NCBI GenBank assembly: GCA_001689495.1
Contig: LUJS01000025.1
Span: forward strand, 14,553-78,552
Reading direction: 5' to 3'
Source of the DNA: Bacteroidales bacterium M8
GTDB lineage: Bacteria > Bacteroidota > Bacteroidia > Bacteroidales > Muribaculaceae
Length of the DNA stretch: 64,000 bases
The position numbers and the translations under genes were made by a program. Shown here in pieces: positions 49,062 through 58,049 of the stretch (its first letter is position 1; each line of letters begins with the position of its first letter). Below the pieces are notes generated by a model. It saw only the letters and a list, made by a program, of their open reading frames with translations. It was not told the origin of the DNA and did no database searches.

Positions 49062-51713
49062 ATGAATCACTGCAAGACACTTCTTGGTGCCTTACTGGTA
49101 CCTCTTGCCATGAACGCGGCCCTGTCGCCCACCCTCCCCCCGGCCATGCTGCAATATGCCGGGACGTGGGAGAAAAACTATGTCCCCGACAACGAAAATA
49201 CCATGTGGTATTACTCTGGCTGGGACGTGCAGGGAGACAACAAGCTCGCAAGCTGGAATCCCGGAGCATCAAGCACGCTCCTCATCGGCAACGGCTCTCT
49301 CGGTGCCTGTGTCGGCGGGACCGAATCGCACACGCTGGCCCTGAACGAGAAAGGAATCTTCGAGGGCAAGCCCGAAATCAACGACTACAAGGCATACAAG
49401 AACTTCGGCAAGGTAATCATCGAGGCAGGTAGCGACAATAACCAGAAGTTCGGCAACTCATACCTGCAGCAGCTCGACTTGACCACCGGAGTCTTCTCCG
49501 CCATCGGATATTCAGCCACATACGACGGAACAAAGCCGCCCGTCGGTGCCTTCGAGGCATTTGCAAGCTATCCCGATCAGGTCATAGCTGCACGGTATTC
49601 AAGCTCCAAGGACGGCCACCTCAAGTTCAGCGTCAAATGGAACACACAGAACTGTGTCGGGGGCGATGTCTCGGCAGTGCAGATTGACTCGCGTACGGCA
49701 GACATCACGTTTGCGGGCTCGCTGTCTGGCGAGCTGGTCAGCTATGCCGCCCGCGTGCGCGTCATCGCCGACGACGGGTCGGTGACCGTCTCGGGGAGCT
49801 CGGTGTCCGTCAGCGAGGCCTCGGCAGCGACCATCATCATTGCCGGACTCAGCGATTATGACTCCTCATCGCCCACATTGCTCTCGGGCACCTCGTCGCT
49901 CGAATCGGTGGCCCGTGCCCGCGTCACCGAGGCCGCGTCCAAAGGGTGGGACAACCTCCATGCCGACCATGTCGCCGACCACTCGGCACGGTTCGGTCGC
50001 ATGACCCTCGACATCGGCGACCGCGACACCTCCATTCCAACAGGCCAACTGCTCGACGACTATACCGCAGGTACGGCCACGGCAGCACAGGCCCGCAACC
50101 ACGAGGCGATGGTGTTCAACTACGGACGCTACCTGATGATAGCAGGTGCCCGCCCCTCGGACGGAACGCGCGGCATGGACGCCCCGACCAACCTGCAGGG
50201 CATCTGGGGACACGACGGCATGATGTGGAACTGCGACATACACGCCAACATCAACGTGCAGATGAACTATTGGCCAGCCGAGGTGACCGGTCTCGGCGAC
50301 AGCCACCTCACGCTCTGCAACTGGATAATGAACCTGTCCGAAAAGCCCTATTGGCGCCAGCTTGCGGTTGAGCACCTGACAGGCCGACGCAACATCACCG
50401 ACCTCGACGGCACCGAATGGACCACGCTGATGGCCATGAATCCCTTTGGCGGAGGCACGTCGTACGACGCCGGAGGCCGATACAACTCGGCGCAGGCGTG
50501 GCTCTGCTCGCACCTGATACAGCACTATCTCTATACCCGCGACGAGCAATATCTGTCGCGCGCTCTGCCCGTGCTGTGGCGTGCGTGCCGATTCTGGGTG
50601 CGCAACATGGACCGCAAGGATACTCCGGACGGATCATACATATATGAGATACCTTTCGAGAACTCGCCCGAGCAGGCGGCCCCGACCTCCGAACCGGCCA
50701 CCGCACACAGCCAGCAGCTCGTCACATACCTGTTCAAGCACACCCTCGCGCTGCTCGAAAGCCATCCCATCGCCGAGGCGACACCCGAAAAGATTGCCGA
50801 CCTGCGCGAGAAATACGAGCACCTCGACAACGGCATGAGCTATTGGACGGACGGAGGCGTGAACTATCTGCGCGAGTGGAAGTATGCCGACTCGTTCGGC
50901 CAGAAGAACCACCGCCACCTCTCGCACCTCGTCTGCATGTATCCCCTCGACCTCGCGGCCTCGGCACCCGACGACGTCTACGAGAGCATCGTCAACGCCA
51001 TGCACTCGCGCGGATACAAGCGCGGCGACACCGACCCTGCCGTCTGGACCACGGCTTGGAAGGTATGCCTCTGGGCCCGCGACCACTCGCAGCGCGCATA
51101 CGAGATATACAAGTCGACCATCGGACACTATCAGAAAGCCTCGGCAGGTACAGGCCTGTACTACAACCTCACCTCGCACAACCAGATCATACAGATGGAG
51201 GGCAACTGGGGTCTCACGGCCGGCGTGGCCGAGATGCTGCTGCAGAGTCATGCCGGATACCTCGACTTCCTTCCCGCCCTCCCCTCGGCGTGGCCCGTTG
51301 GATCCGTGTCGGGCCTGCGTGCCATAGGCAACCACGGGGTTGACATTGAGTGGGCCGACGGCGTGGCCGAGAAGGTCACCGTCACCTCGGACAGCGGCGA
51401 GCCCGTGCGCCTGCTGCGCGCGTTTGTCGACAGCCGCTACATCTATGTCGACGGACAACTCCACTCCTCGCCCGTGCAGGCACGCTCGGCGGACGGCAAC
51501 GAGATTGTCGAGATTCCCGTCTCGGTCGGCTCGGAGGTACGCATCACCCGCAAGCCCGACATCCAGACAGGCGTGGCCGAGATTGGCTCGGACGCCGACA
51601 GGCACGAGACAGGCCGCCATGACCTCTATGGCAGGGCCGTGGGCCGCGATTATCGCGGCATAGTCATAATACGCTACTCGGACGGCACCGCCGCCAAGAC
51701 ATTGGTCAGATAA
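49062..51713 (+). CDS. glycoside hydrolase family 95-like protein (alpha-L-fucosidase type)
   Basis: 883 residues from ATG 49062, with a short signal peptide (MNHCKTLLGALLVPLAMNAAL). N-terminal beta-sandwich to about residue 300; (alpha/alpha)6 barrel from about 330 to 760; a C-terminal beta domain to the end. Recognisable GH95 blocks: GIWGHDGMMWNCDIHANINVQMNYWPAEVTGL with Asn396/Asn398, ENSPEQAAP with Glu537, HRHLSHLVCMYPL and QMEGNWGLTAGVAEMLLQSH. The usual QIDGNFG aspartate is Glu713 here. GH95 enzymes release alpha-1,2-L-fucose or galactose from mucin and plant glycans. It lacks a SusC/D pair and stands alone, so substrate and activity are uncertain. Confidence 0.85.
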   Translation: MNHCKTLLGALLVPLAMNAALSPTLPPAMLQYAGTWEKNYVPDNENTMWYYSGWDVQGDNKLASWNPGASSTLLIGNGSLGACVGGTESHTLALNEKGIFEGKPEINDYKAYKNFGKVIIEAGSDNNQKFGNSYLQQLDLTTGVFSAIGYSATYDGTKPPVGAFEAFASYPDQVIAARYSSSKDGHLKFSVKWNTQNCVGGDVSAVQIDSRTADITFAGSLSGELVSYAARVRVIADDGSVTVSGSSVSVSEASAATIIIAGLSDYDSSSPTLLSGTSSLESVARARVTEAASKGWDNLHADHVADHSARFGRMTLDIGDRDTSIPTGQLLDDYTAGTATAAQARNHEAMVFNYGRYLMIAGARPSDGTRGMDAPTNLQGIWGHDGMMWNCDIHANINVQMNYWPAEVTGLGDSHLTLCNWIMNLSEKPYWRQLAVEHLTGRRNITDLDGTEWTTLMAMNPFGGGTSYDAGGRYNSAQAWLCSHLIQHYLYTRDEQYLSRALPVLWRACRFWVRNMDRKDTPDGSYIYEIPFENSPEQAAPTSEPATAHSQQLVTYLFKHTLALLESHPIAEATPEKIADLREKYEHLDNGMSYWTDGGVNYLREWKYADSFGQKNHRHLSHLVCMYPLDLAASAPDDVYESIVNAMHSRGYKRGDTDPAVWTTAWKVCLWARDHSQRAYEIYKSTIGHYQKASAGTGLYYNLTSHNQIIQMEGNWGLTAGVAEMLLQSHAGYLDFLPALPSAWPVGSVSGLRAIGNHGVDIEWADGVAEKVTVTSDSGEPVRLLRAFVDSRYIYVDGQLHSSPVQARSADGNEIVEIPVSVGSEVRITRKPDIQTGVAEIGSDADRHETGRHDLYGRAVGRDYRGIVIIRYSDGTAAKTLVR

Positions 51714-51734
51714 GCGACCACGTCATCCAAAAAC

Positions 51735-51764
51735 AACCGGACTCGCCGTCGGGCGGGTCCGGTT
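51735..51764 (+). terminator. terminator of the GH95 gene
   Basis: AACCGGACTCGCC (51735-51747) pairs with GGCGGGTCCGGTT (51752-51764), one G-T pair, loop GTCG, followed by TTCTTG. Confidence 0.85.
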
Positions 51765-51805
51765 TTCTTGTGCCTCGTCGCGACAGACAGACACGGCATA
51801 CGAAA

Positions 51806-51842
51806 CCGCCCCCGGTCTCAGCGATTGCGAGGCCGGGGGCGG
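51806..51842 (-). terminator. terminator of nifJ
   Basis: CCGCCCCCGG (51806-51815) pairs with CCGGGGGCGG (51833-51842), extended inside by TCTC with GAGG. On the minus strand it is followed by TTTCG. It lies 26 bases past the nifJ stop. Confidence 0.8.
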
Positions 51843-51867
51843 CGGTTATGATTTGCAGGGTGCTATG

Positions 51868-54800
51868 TTATTCCACTACGGGAGCGGGCTCAGTGCCCCA
51901 CTGCTGCTGCGACAGGCGCAGGTAGTTGTTATAGCGCCACTGGGCGTTCTTCTTGGCGGCTGCGAACAGCTCGGCTGCCTCGGCGGGATACTGCTTGGCA
52001 ACAGAAGCGTAGCGAACCTCGCCCTTGAGGAAGTCCTCGAACTTGTCCCAGTCGGGAGTCTTCGAGTCGAGCGAGAAGGGATTCTTGCCTTCCATCTCGA
52101 GAGCGGGGTTGTAGCGCCAGAGGTGCCAGTAGCCGCACTCGACGGCTGCGGCCTGCTCTTCCTGAGCGTGGCCCATGCCCTTGCGGATACCGTGGTTGAT
52201 ACAGGGAGCGTAGGCGATGATCAGCGAAGGACCGTCGTATGCCTCGGCCTCGCGGATAGCCTTGAGGGTCTGGGCATTGTCGGCACCCATGGCGATCTGG
52301 GCAACGTAAACGTAGCCGTAGGTCGATGCGATGAGGCCAAGGTCTTTCTTGCGCACGCGCTTGCCGGCAGCGGCAAACTTGGCGATAGCGCCCAGAGGTG
52401 TAGCCTTGGAAGACTGACCGCCGGTGTTCGAGTAAACCTCGGTGTCGAGCACGAGCACGTTGACGTTCTTGTCAGAAGCCAGAACGTGGTCGAGACCGCC
52501 GAAGCCTATGTCGTATGCGGCACCGTCGCCGGCGATGATCCACTGCGAACGCTTGGCGATGTGCTCCTTGACAGTGAGGAGACCCTTGCATACGTCGCAA
52601 CCGCAAGCCTCGCAGAGGGGCACGATCTCGGCGGCAACCTCCTTGGTCACGGCGACATCGTTGCAGTTCTCGAGCCACTTGGTGGCGAGAGCCTTGATGG
52701 CGTCAGAGCAGGTGGGGCACTCGAGGGCCTTCTGCATGTAAGAGGCTACGCGGGCCTGAAGCTTCTCGTGGGCGAGAGACATACCGAGACCGAACTCGGC
52801 GAAGTCCTCGAACAGCGAGTTGGCCCAAGCCACACCCTCGCCCTTGGCGTTCTTGGTGTAGGGGGTAGAGGGTACCGAACCCGAGTAGATCGACGAGCAG
52901 CCGGTAGCGTTGGCCACGATCTCGTGGTCGCCGAAGAGCTGCGAGATGAGCTTGACATAGGGAGTCTCGCCGCAACCCGAGCATGCGCCCGAGAACTCGA
53001 AGAGCGGAGTAGCGAACTGCGAGTTCTTGACGTTGGCCTTGATGTCGACGAGGTCCTGCTTCGAAGCCACGGAGGCAACGCAGTAGTCCCACTCCTTCTG
53101 AACGTCGAGCTGAGTCTCGAGGGGCTTCATGGCGAGAGCCTTCACGCCCTTCTTGCCGGGGCAGACAGCCACGCAGTTGGTACAGCCGAGACAGTCGAGA
53201 ACGTCTACGCTCTGGATGAAGCGCATGCCTGCGAACGACTTGCCGATGGCGGGAATTGTCTTGTCCTCGGCGAAGGGAGCAGCCTCCATTTCCTTGGCGT
53301 CGAGCACGAAGGGACGGATGGCGGCGTGGGGGCAGACGTATGCACACTTGTTACACTGGATACAGTTCTCCTCGAGCCATTCGGGAACGAAGGCGGCAAC
53401 GCCACGCTTCTCGTAGGCTGCGGTGCCCTGCTCCCAAGTGCCGTCCTCGCGGCCCTTGAAGGCGCTGACCTTGAGCAGGTCGCCGTCCTGAGCGTTGATG
53501 GGGCGAACGACGTCGTTGATGAAGGCGGGATCGTTGTTGGCAGCCTTGCACTCGGGCTCGAGGGCGCTCCATGCCTTGTCGACGGGGAGCTCCTTGTATT
53601 CGCCGCCGCGGTCAACGGCTGCATAGTTCTTGTCAACGACATCCTGACCCTTCTTGCCATAGCTCTTGACGATGAACTTCTTCATCTGCTCTACGGCCAG
53701 ATCAACGGGGATAACCTCGGTGATGCGGAAGAACGCGCTCTGGAGGATGGTGTTGGTGCGGTTGCCCAGACCGATCTCCTGTGCGATCTTGGTGGCGTTG
53801 ATGTAGAATACGCGGATATTGTGGTCGGCGAAATACTTCTTGACGTTGTTGGGGAGGTTCTTGGCCAGCTCCTCGCCCTCCCAGATGGTGTTGAGCAGGA
53901 ATGTGCCGCCGTCGCGGAGACCACGGGTCACGTCATACATGTGCAGGTATGCCTGAACATGGCAAGCGACGAAGTTGGGGGTGGTCACCAGATAGGTCGA
54001 ACGGATGGGAGCGTCGCCGAAACGGAGGTGCGAGCAGGTGAAGCCGCCCGACTTCTTCGAGTCGTATGCGAAGTATGCCTGACAATACTTGTTGGTGTTG
54101 TCGCCGATGATCTTAACCGAGTTCTTGTTGGCGCCTACGGTACCGTCTGCACCGAGACCATAGAACTTGGCCTCGAAGGTGCTCTCGTCGCCGAGGGCGA
54201 TCTCCTCCTTCTGGGGGAGCGAGGTGAAGGTCACGTCGTCCACGATGCCCACGGTGAAGTGGTCCTTGGGCTCGGGGAGGGCGAGGTTCTCGAACACAGA
54301 GAGGATCTGTGCGGGAGTGGTGTCCTTGGATGCGAGACCATAGCGGCCGCCCACGATGACGGGGGCGTCGGCCTGACCGTAGAAGCAGTCGCGAACGTCG
54401 AGATACAGGGGCTCGCCGTTAGCACCGGGCTCTTTGGTGCGGTCGAGGACTGCGATGCGCTTTGCGGTCTTGGGCACGGCTGCAAGGAAGTGCTTGGCCG
54501 AGAAAGGACGATAGAGGTGTACGCTCACGAGGCCGACCTTCTCACCCTTCTTGACGAGGTAGTCGATAGCCTCCTGTGCGGCCTGTGTGACAGAGCCCAT
54601 GGCGATGATGACGCGCTCTGCGTCCTCGGCGCCATAATAGTTGAAAAGCTTGTACTCGCGACCGGTGATGCGGGTGATCTCCTTCATGTACTCCTCTACG
54701 ATCTCGGGCACGCGGTTGTAGTACTCGTTGCTCGACTCGCGGTGCTGGAAGAATACGTCGCCGTTCTCAGCCATGCCACGTGCCACGGGGTTGCCGGGGT

Positions 54801-55431
54801 TGAGGGCGCGCTGACGGAACTCGGCGAGGGCCTGCTGGTCTACCAGCGGAGCCAGATCGTCCTGATCCATGGCCTCGACCTTCTGGATCTCGTGCGAGGT
54901 GCGGAAGCCGTCGAAGAAGTTGATGAAGGGAACGCGCGAGCGGAGCGTGGACAAGTGTGCCACACCGGCGAGGTCCATGACCTCCTGTACCGAACCCTCG
55001 GCGAGCATGGCGAAGCCGGTCTGGCGGCAAGACATTACGTCCTGATGGTCGCCGAAGATCGACAGAGCGTGGCTTGCGAGCGTACGGGCCGAAACATGGA
55101 ATACGCAGGGGAGGAGCTCACCGGCGATCTTGTACATGTTGGGGATCATCAGCAGGAGACCCTGCGATGCGGTATAGGTAGTGGTCAGCGCGCCGGCCTG
55201 AAGCGAGCCGTGAACTGCGCCTGCGGCGCCACCCTCGCTCTGCATTTCCTGCACGAGCACGGTCTCGCCGAAGATGTTTTTGCGCCCTGCGGCGGCCCAC
55301 TCGTCGACATATTCAGCCATTGTCGACGACGGCGTGATGGGATAGATGGCCGCTACCTCAGAGAACATGTAGCTCACATGGGCTGCTGCCTGATTGCCAT
55401 CACAAGTCAAGAATTTTTTTTCTTTGCTCAT
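51868..55431 (-). CDS. nifJ: pyruvate:ferredoxin (flavodoxin) oxidoreductase
   Basis: 1187 residues, the single-chain form. It decarboxylates pyruvate to acetyl-CoA and CO2 with ferredoxin or flavodoxin, central to anaerobic energy metabolism. Domains in order: I and II (residues about 1-420; SEVAAIYPITPSSTMAEYVDEW, the pyruvate site), III (DHFTVGIVDDVTFTSLP), CoA/domain IV, the 2x4Fe-4S domain (CIQCNKCAYVCPHAAIRP and CLGCTNCVAVCPGKKG), a C-terminal cluster region (FSGACSGCGETPYVKL) and the TPP-binding domain VI (AGDGAAYDIGFGGLDHVLAS and VLDTEVYSNTGGQ). It has its own promoter (55513-55544). The antisense strand keeps an open frame, which is a codon-bias artefact. Confidence 0.97.
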   Translation of the reverse strand: MSKEKKFLTCDGNQAAAHVSYMFSEVAAIYPITPSSTMAEYVDEWAAAGRKNIFGETVLVQEMQSEGGAAGAVHGSLQAGALTTTYTASQGLLLMIPNMYKIAGELLPCVFHVSARTLASHALSIFGDHQDVMSCRQTGFAMLAEGSVQEVMDLAGVAHLSTLRSRVPFINFFDGFRTSHEIQKVEAMDQDDLAPLVDQQALAEFRQRALNPGNPVARGMAENGDVFFQHRESSNEYYNRVPEIVEEYMKEITRITGREYKLFNYYGAEDAERVIIAMGSVTQAAQEAIDYLVKKGEKVGLVSVHLYRPFSAKHFLAAVPKTAKRIAVLDRTKEPGANGEPLYLDVRDCFYGQADAPVIVGGRYGLASKDTTPAQILSVFENLALPEPKDHFTVGIVDDVTFTSLPQKEEIALGDESTFEAKFYGLGADGTVGANKNSVKIIGDNTNKYCQAYFAYDSKKSGGFTCSHLRFGDAPIRSTYLVTTPNFVACHVQAYLHMYDVTRGLRDGGTFLLNTIWEGEELAKNLPNNVKKYFADHNIRVFYINATKIAQEIGLGNRTNTILQSAFFRITEVIPVDLAVEQMKKFIVKSYGKKGQDVVDKNYAAVDRGGEYKELPVDKAWSALEPECKAANNDPAFINDVVRPINAQDGDLLKVSAFKGREDGTWEQGTAAYEKRGVAAFVPEWLEENCIQCNKCAYVCPHAAIRPFVLDAKEMEAAPFAEDKTIPAIGKSFAGMRFIQSVDVLDCLGCTNCVAVCPGKKGVKALAMKPLETQLDVQKEWDYCVASVASKQDLVDIKANVKNSQFATPLFEFSGACSGCGETPYVKLISQLFGDHEIVANATGCSSIYSGSVPSTPYTKNAKGEGVAWANSLFEDFAEFGLGMSLAHEKLQARVASYMQKALECPTCSDAIKALATKWLENCNDVAVTKEVAAEIVPLCEACGCDVCKGLLTVKEHIAKRSQWIIAGDGAAYDIGFGGLDHVLASDKNVNVLVLDTEVYSNTGGQSSKATPLGAIAKFAAAGKRVRKKDLGLIASTYGYVYVAQIAMGADNAQTLKAIREAEAYDGPSLIIAYAPCINHGIRKGMGHAQEEQAAAVECGYWHLWRYNPALEMEGKNPFSLDSKTPDWDKFEDFLKGEVRYASVAKQYPAEAAELFAAAKKNAQWRYNNYLRLSQQQWGTEPAPVVE

Positions 55432-55512
55432 AGTGATATTAAAAAAGTGTAGTCAGATGTTTTTACTTCAAGGTGAGAATTAAGGTTGTTTGAAGAGAGA
55501 TAATATCCGATG

Positions 55513-55544
55513 CAAAAATACGAAAACTCCCCGACATCTGCAAA
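55513..55544 (-). promoter_or_regulatory. promoter of nifJ
   Basis: On the minus strand TTTG (55541-55544), 20 bases, TATTTTTG (55513-55520), about 80 bases before the nifJ ATG. Confidence 0.7.
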
Positions 55545-55580
55545 AACTTTTTTCATCCGTCAGGGAGCTTGGGCGATATT

Positions 55581-55802
55581 TTAACACTGCCGCCCCGAAG
55601 CACCGCCTTGTCCCGCGGTACGGATTTCGGCAAAAAGCCGCTCGGTGAGCTCCTCGATGCCGAGGCCCGAGGGATTCCCGTTGCTCGCTATCTCGTTGCC
55701 GAGCTTAGAGCAGGCCACGGCAGACACCGCCTCGCGGGTCGAAAGATTGAAGCGGTGAGCCGCACGTATGGCCAGCTGTGAGAGTATTTCTTCTATACGC
55801 AT
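55581..55802 (-). CDS. small helical protein of a DUF3990 module (third component)
   Basis: 73 residues, MRIEEILSQLAIRAAHRFNLSTREAVSAV..., predicted to be mostly alpha-helical with a basic, Gly/Ser-rich tail. It lies 36 bases after the DUF3990 ORF in the same direction. Small proteins with a similar pattern (helix, LS..EA, then an SLG-like turn, then a helical end) commonly follow DUF3990 genes; some belong to DUF3791. That assignment is from memory of gene neighbourhoods and is not proven. It could be a second antitoxin, a chaperone-like helper or an unrelated gene. The start ATG at 55802 is 36 bases from the previous stop; no clear ribosome-binding site. Confidence 0.6.
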   Translation of the reverse strand: MRIEEILSQLAIRAAHRFNLSTREAVSAVACSKLGNEIASNGNPSGLGIEELTERLFAEIRTAGQGGASGRQC

Positions 55803-55838
55803 AGATGTGTATTGTTGGTATGTTACAAATCTTGATGG

Positions 55839-56339
55839 TCAGTCTTTTATCAGTTGTGCCACCCCGCGCGGGGTGCAGAAGCAATATTGGGTGTATCTCG
55901 GACCTGAAAACCTGAGCCGATCGGCGAGAATGGCAAGATTCTCAGGCCGGTCGTATGCATCGCCATATTCGTCACGATAGTCGTCGATGACGGCATCGAC
56001 CTGCGAGTCGGCCACAGGCCCTATGACGATGTCATGTCCGTGAACCCACGGCGGATTCTGAGACCGGTCGCGGTTTCGCATCACGAACAATGCCCAGTCG
56101 GCGGTATATCCTTCAAATCGCCTTACGGACAAATCTTCGGGACAGCCCGAGGGGTTGAATATGAACGCCGACACGGCAGGGTGGCCCGCACGGTTGATGA
56201 GGGCGGCCCTTTTGGCCATCATCACGGCCCGTCCATAATCGGGCGTGAGATAGAATCCGGCGCCGAAATCCTTGTAGAGACGACATCGGGACAAGTCTAT
56301 CGCACTGATGCCCTGATTGCTGCCGTGATACAGCCTCAT
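55839..56339 (-). CDS. DUF3990 protein, ADP-ribosyltransferase-like (putative toxin)
   Basis: 166 residues. It matches DUF3990, a family placed with ADP-ribosyltransferase folds: MRLYHGSNQGISAIDLSRC at the N-terminus (YHGSN, His5), LYKDFGAGFYLTPDYGRAVMMAKRAA (DFGxGFYLT, Tyr30), then DIVIGPVADSQVDAVIDDY and finally RYTQYCFCTPRGVAQLI with Gln151 where other ARTs have the catalytic Glu or Gln. The H-Y-Q arrangement is consistent with an ART active site. It overlaps the XRE gene by 4 bases (ATGA), so production is translationally coupled to the putative antitoxin. A substrate has not been assigned by me; mRNA, tRNA or protein are all possible. Confidence 0.8.
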   Translation of the reverse strand: MRLYHGSNQGISAIDLSRCRLYKDFGAGFYLTPDYGRAVMMAKRAALINRAGHPAVSAFIFNPSGCPEDLSVRRFEGYTADWALFVMRNRDRSQNPPWVHGHDIVIGPVADSQVDAVIDDYRDEYGDAYDRPENLAILADRLRFSGPRYTQYCFCTPRGVAQLIKD

Positions 56340-56776
56340 CCTATGAGGCCCCCGTTGTGGTGACAGATACGGGTTAGGTCATCGGAAATCTCGCGATATG
56401 GCAATGTCTGCTCTATATCCTTGTATTCCAGCAGAAATTCGACGCCATTGAATGTCTCGAGATACTTGTAGGCGCTGCCGAGCGGAATATCCTTGGTGCG
56501 CGAGAAGTGATAGGCCACGGTCATTATGTATGAAATATCCCTGTCGTCGCTCCCGTTGTCGTCGGCAAGACGTATCTGGAGTCTGGACCCCAGCCTCTCG
56601 AGTATGAACGATGCGACTGCGGGCGTTATGGGCGCGCCATTCTCAATCTTGGACACACGCGATGCCTTCAGTCCGATCATCTCGCCGAGACGGGCCTGAG
56701 TGATTCCGGCCCTCTTGCGTTCGGACCGTATCAACGAGCCGAGGCTCACATCGTTCTGTTCAAATTTCCTTTCCAT
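56336..56776 (-). CDS. XRE-HTH regulator with DUF3791-like tail (putative antitoxin)
   Basis: 146 residues. Residues about 12-67 form an XRE helix-turn-helix: LGSLIRSERKRAGITQARLGEMIGLKASRVSKIENG. The tail (about 75-146) DISYIMTVAYHFSRTKDIPLGSAYKYLETFNGVEFLLEYKDIEQTLPY...ICHHNGG resembles DUF3791, which is normally a separate small protein paired with DUF3990. So DNA binding and toxin binding may be fused here. Its stop overlaps the DUF3990 start (ATGA). A palindromic site lies between its -7 element (56802-56809) and the ATG, so autoregulation is likely. Confidence 0.8.
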   Translation of the reverse strand: MERKFEQNDVSLGSLIRSERKRAGITQARLGEMIGLKASRVSKIENGAPITPAVASFILERLGSRLQIRLADDNGSDDRDISYIMTVAYHFSRTKDIPLGSAYKYLETFNGVEFLLEYKDIEQTLPYREISDDLTRICHHNGGLIG

Positions 56777-56783
56777 ATTCTTA

Positions 56784-56835
56784 TAACATTGTGTTACAGC
56801 ACAAAGTTAAGCAAATTTTCCAGATTTGGAAAATT
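56784..56835. promoter_or_regulatory. promoter-operator of the XRE-DUF3990 module
   Basis: The minus-strand -7 box TAACTTTG lies at 56802-56809. TAACA-TTG-TGTTA (56784-56796), a perfect 13-base palindrome, sits at the predicted transcription start, and AATTTTCC (56814-56821) with GGAAAATT (56828-56835) sits at the -33 region. Both are suitable for an XRE repressor. Confidence 0.6.
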
Positions 56836-56862
56836 CGGGAGCAATGTTTGTTTGTGGATGAA

Positions 56863-57969
56863 TCATTTTGGCTGTGAGGCGAGGGCGGCTGACTTGAGGG
56901 CGGCGGCGATGGGGTCGAGGGGCGGGATGGTGGACGGGGCTTGGCGGGTCTCGATGAGTCGGTCGGCCTCGCGGGCCTCCTTGGCGGCGGCCTTGTCGAG
57001 ATAGCTGATGTCGGTGACAAACATCTCGGTGGTGATGCGCATGTCGACCTCCTCGCCACCGAACATCTTTTTCAGCAGCCTGCCGCGTCCGCGTATGCGA
57101 ATGTTGCACGAGGTGCTGACCAGCGACGTGATGTCGAACGGGCGGGTGGCCGTGGCGTCGTATGTCTGGGTGTTGGTCCACTCGGTGCAGTCGGCGGTGA
57201 GCCCCAGCATCTTGAGCAGCGCGGGGGTATATCGGTGGTCCTTGTGGTCCGATAGCTTGTCGGCCGAGACCGTGATGGTCGTGCCGTTGTTGCGTATGGT
57301 GCCGAGGGGCGAGTGTTTGCCGGGGATCTCGGTGAAGGGCCGTGAGGCGTCGGCCGCGGCAAACTCCTTTGTCTCGACGAGCAGGGGTATCCTGAGCCCC
57401 TCGTCCATCATGTCGGCCATGTCGCCGCCCTGCTTGCCATTGCGCACTCTCAGGGTGTCGACATTCTCGCTCTTGCTGAAGACGTGGTCATAGACGACGT
57501 ATCCGTATCTCTTGCCGCCGTCCTTGGCCTTGCCCTTGCCGTCGGGCTTGAGGTAGAACACAACGGTGCCCTCGGACAGCGCCGAGCCCATGCCGCTGTC
57601 GTTGCCGAACGACGAGTATGAGCGGCTATAGCCCTCGACCCTGATGTATTCGGGGTTGGAGACGGCGTTGACCTCGGGGAGCACGAAGGTGCGGGGCTCG
57701 AGGCTGACGACACCGCCCGAGAGCGTGTCAGGCGCCACCTCGAGGGGCTCGAAGGCGACATGGCGCAGCAACAGGGGCGAGACCCCGGCGGCATCGGCGG
57801 GGAGCGAGCCGTCAGGGGCGGTGACGCCGAGTCCACGCCCCGTACTGTCGAAGACGGCGACGGCGTCGACGGGCGACCCGTCAGAGGCGTCGGTGACACG
57901 TATGCCCGCGGCTGCGGCGAGGGCCGCCGACGACACGAGGGCGAGAAGGAGTGGTCTGAGATATGACAT
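56863..57969 (-). CDS. secreted protein of unknown function with N-terminal regulatory-like domain
   Basis: 368 residues from ATG 57969; longer frames are less likely. Signal peptide MSYLRPLLLALVSSAALAAAAG. Residues about 23-105 (IRVTDASDGSPVDAVAVFDSTGRGLGVTAPDGSLP) look like a carboxypeptidase-regulatory-like beta-sandwich of the kind found in Bacteroidetes surface proteins. The rest is soluble and unrecognised, with SKSENVDTLRVRNG, KKMFGGEEVDMRITTEMFVTDISYLDKAAAKEAREADR and an Ala-rich tail. It lies upstream of the XRE module (28-base inverted repeat between) and downstream of the OmpA-like gene in the same direction, with a terminator between. No catalytic motif is visible. Confidence 0.75.
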   Translation of the reverse strand: MSYLRPLLLALVSSAALAAAAGIRVTDASDGSPVDAVAVFDSTGRGLGVTAPDGSLPADAAGVSPLLLRHVAFEPLEVAPDTLSGGVVSLEPRTFVLPEVNAVSNPEYIRVEGYSRSYSSFGNDSGMGSALSEGTVVFYLKPDGKGKAKDGGKRYGYVVYDHVFSKSENVDTLRVRNGKQGGDMADMMDEGLRIPLLVETKEFAAADASRPFTEIPGKHSPLGTIRNNGTTITVSADKLSDHKDHRYTPALLKMLGLTADCTEWTNTQTYDATATRPFDITSLVSTSCNIRIRGRGRLLKKMFGGEEVDMRITTEMFVTDISYLDKAAAKEAREADRLIETRQAPSTIPPLDPIAAALKSAALASQPK

Positions 57970-58008
57970 ATCGACCGTTTGCTTTTCAATTATTGTTTTC
58001 GGACACTG

Positions 58009-58016
58009 CAAAGTTA
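58009..58016 (-). promoter_or_regulatory. -7 element for the 56863-57969 gene
   Basis: TAACTTTG on the minus strand, 39 bases before the ATG at 57969. The nearest TTTG is 25 bases away, not 19-20, so the -33 box is uncertain. Confidence 0.5.
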
Positions 58017-58049
58017 CTGATTTTAACCGAGACCGCCATAACAAAATGA

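Noticed and set aside
51853..55452. A 1199-codon open frame on the plus strand opposite nifJ
   Set aside because: It mirrors the GC-rich codon pattern of nifJ, has no domain I recognise and no promoter; nifJ motifs are certain on the minus strand. The same applies to long antisense frames at 10806-12125, 12130-13716, 16074-17585 and 19771-21312.
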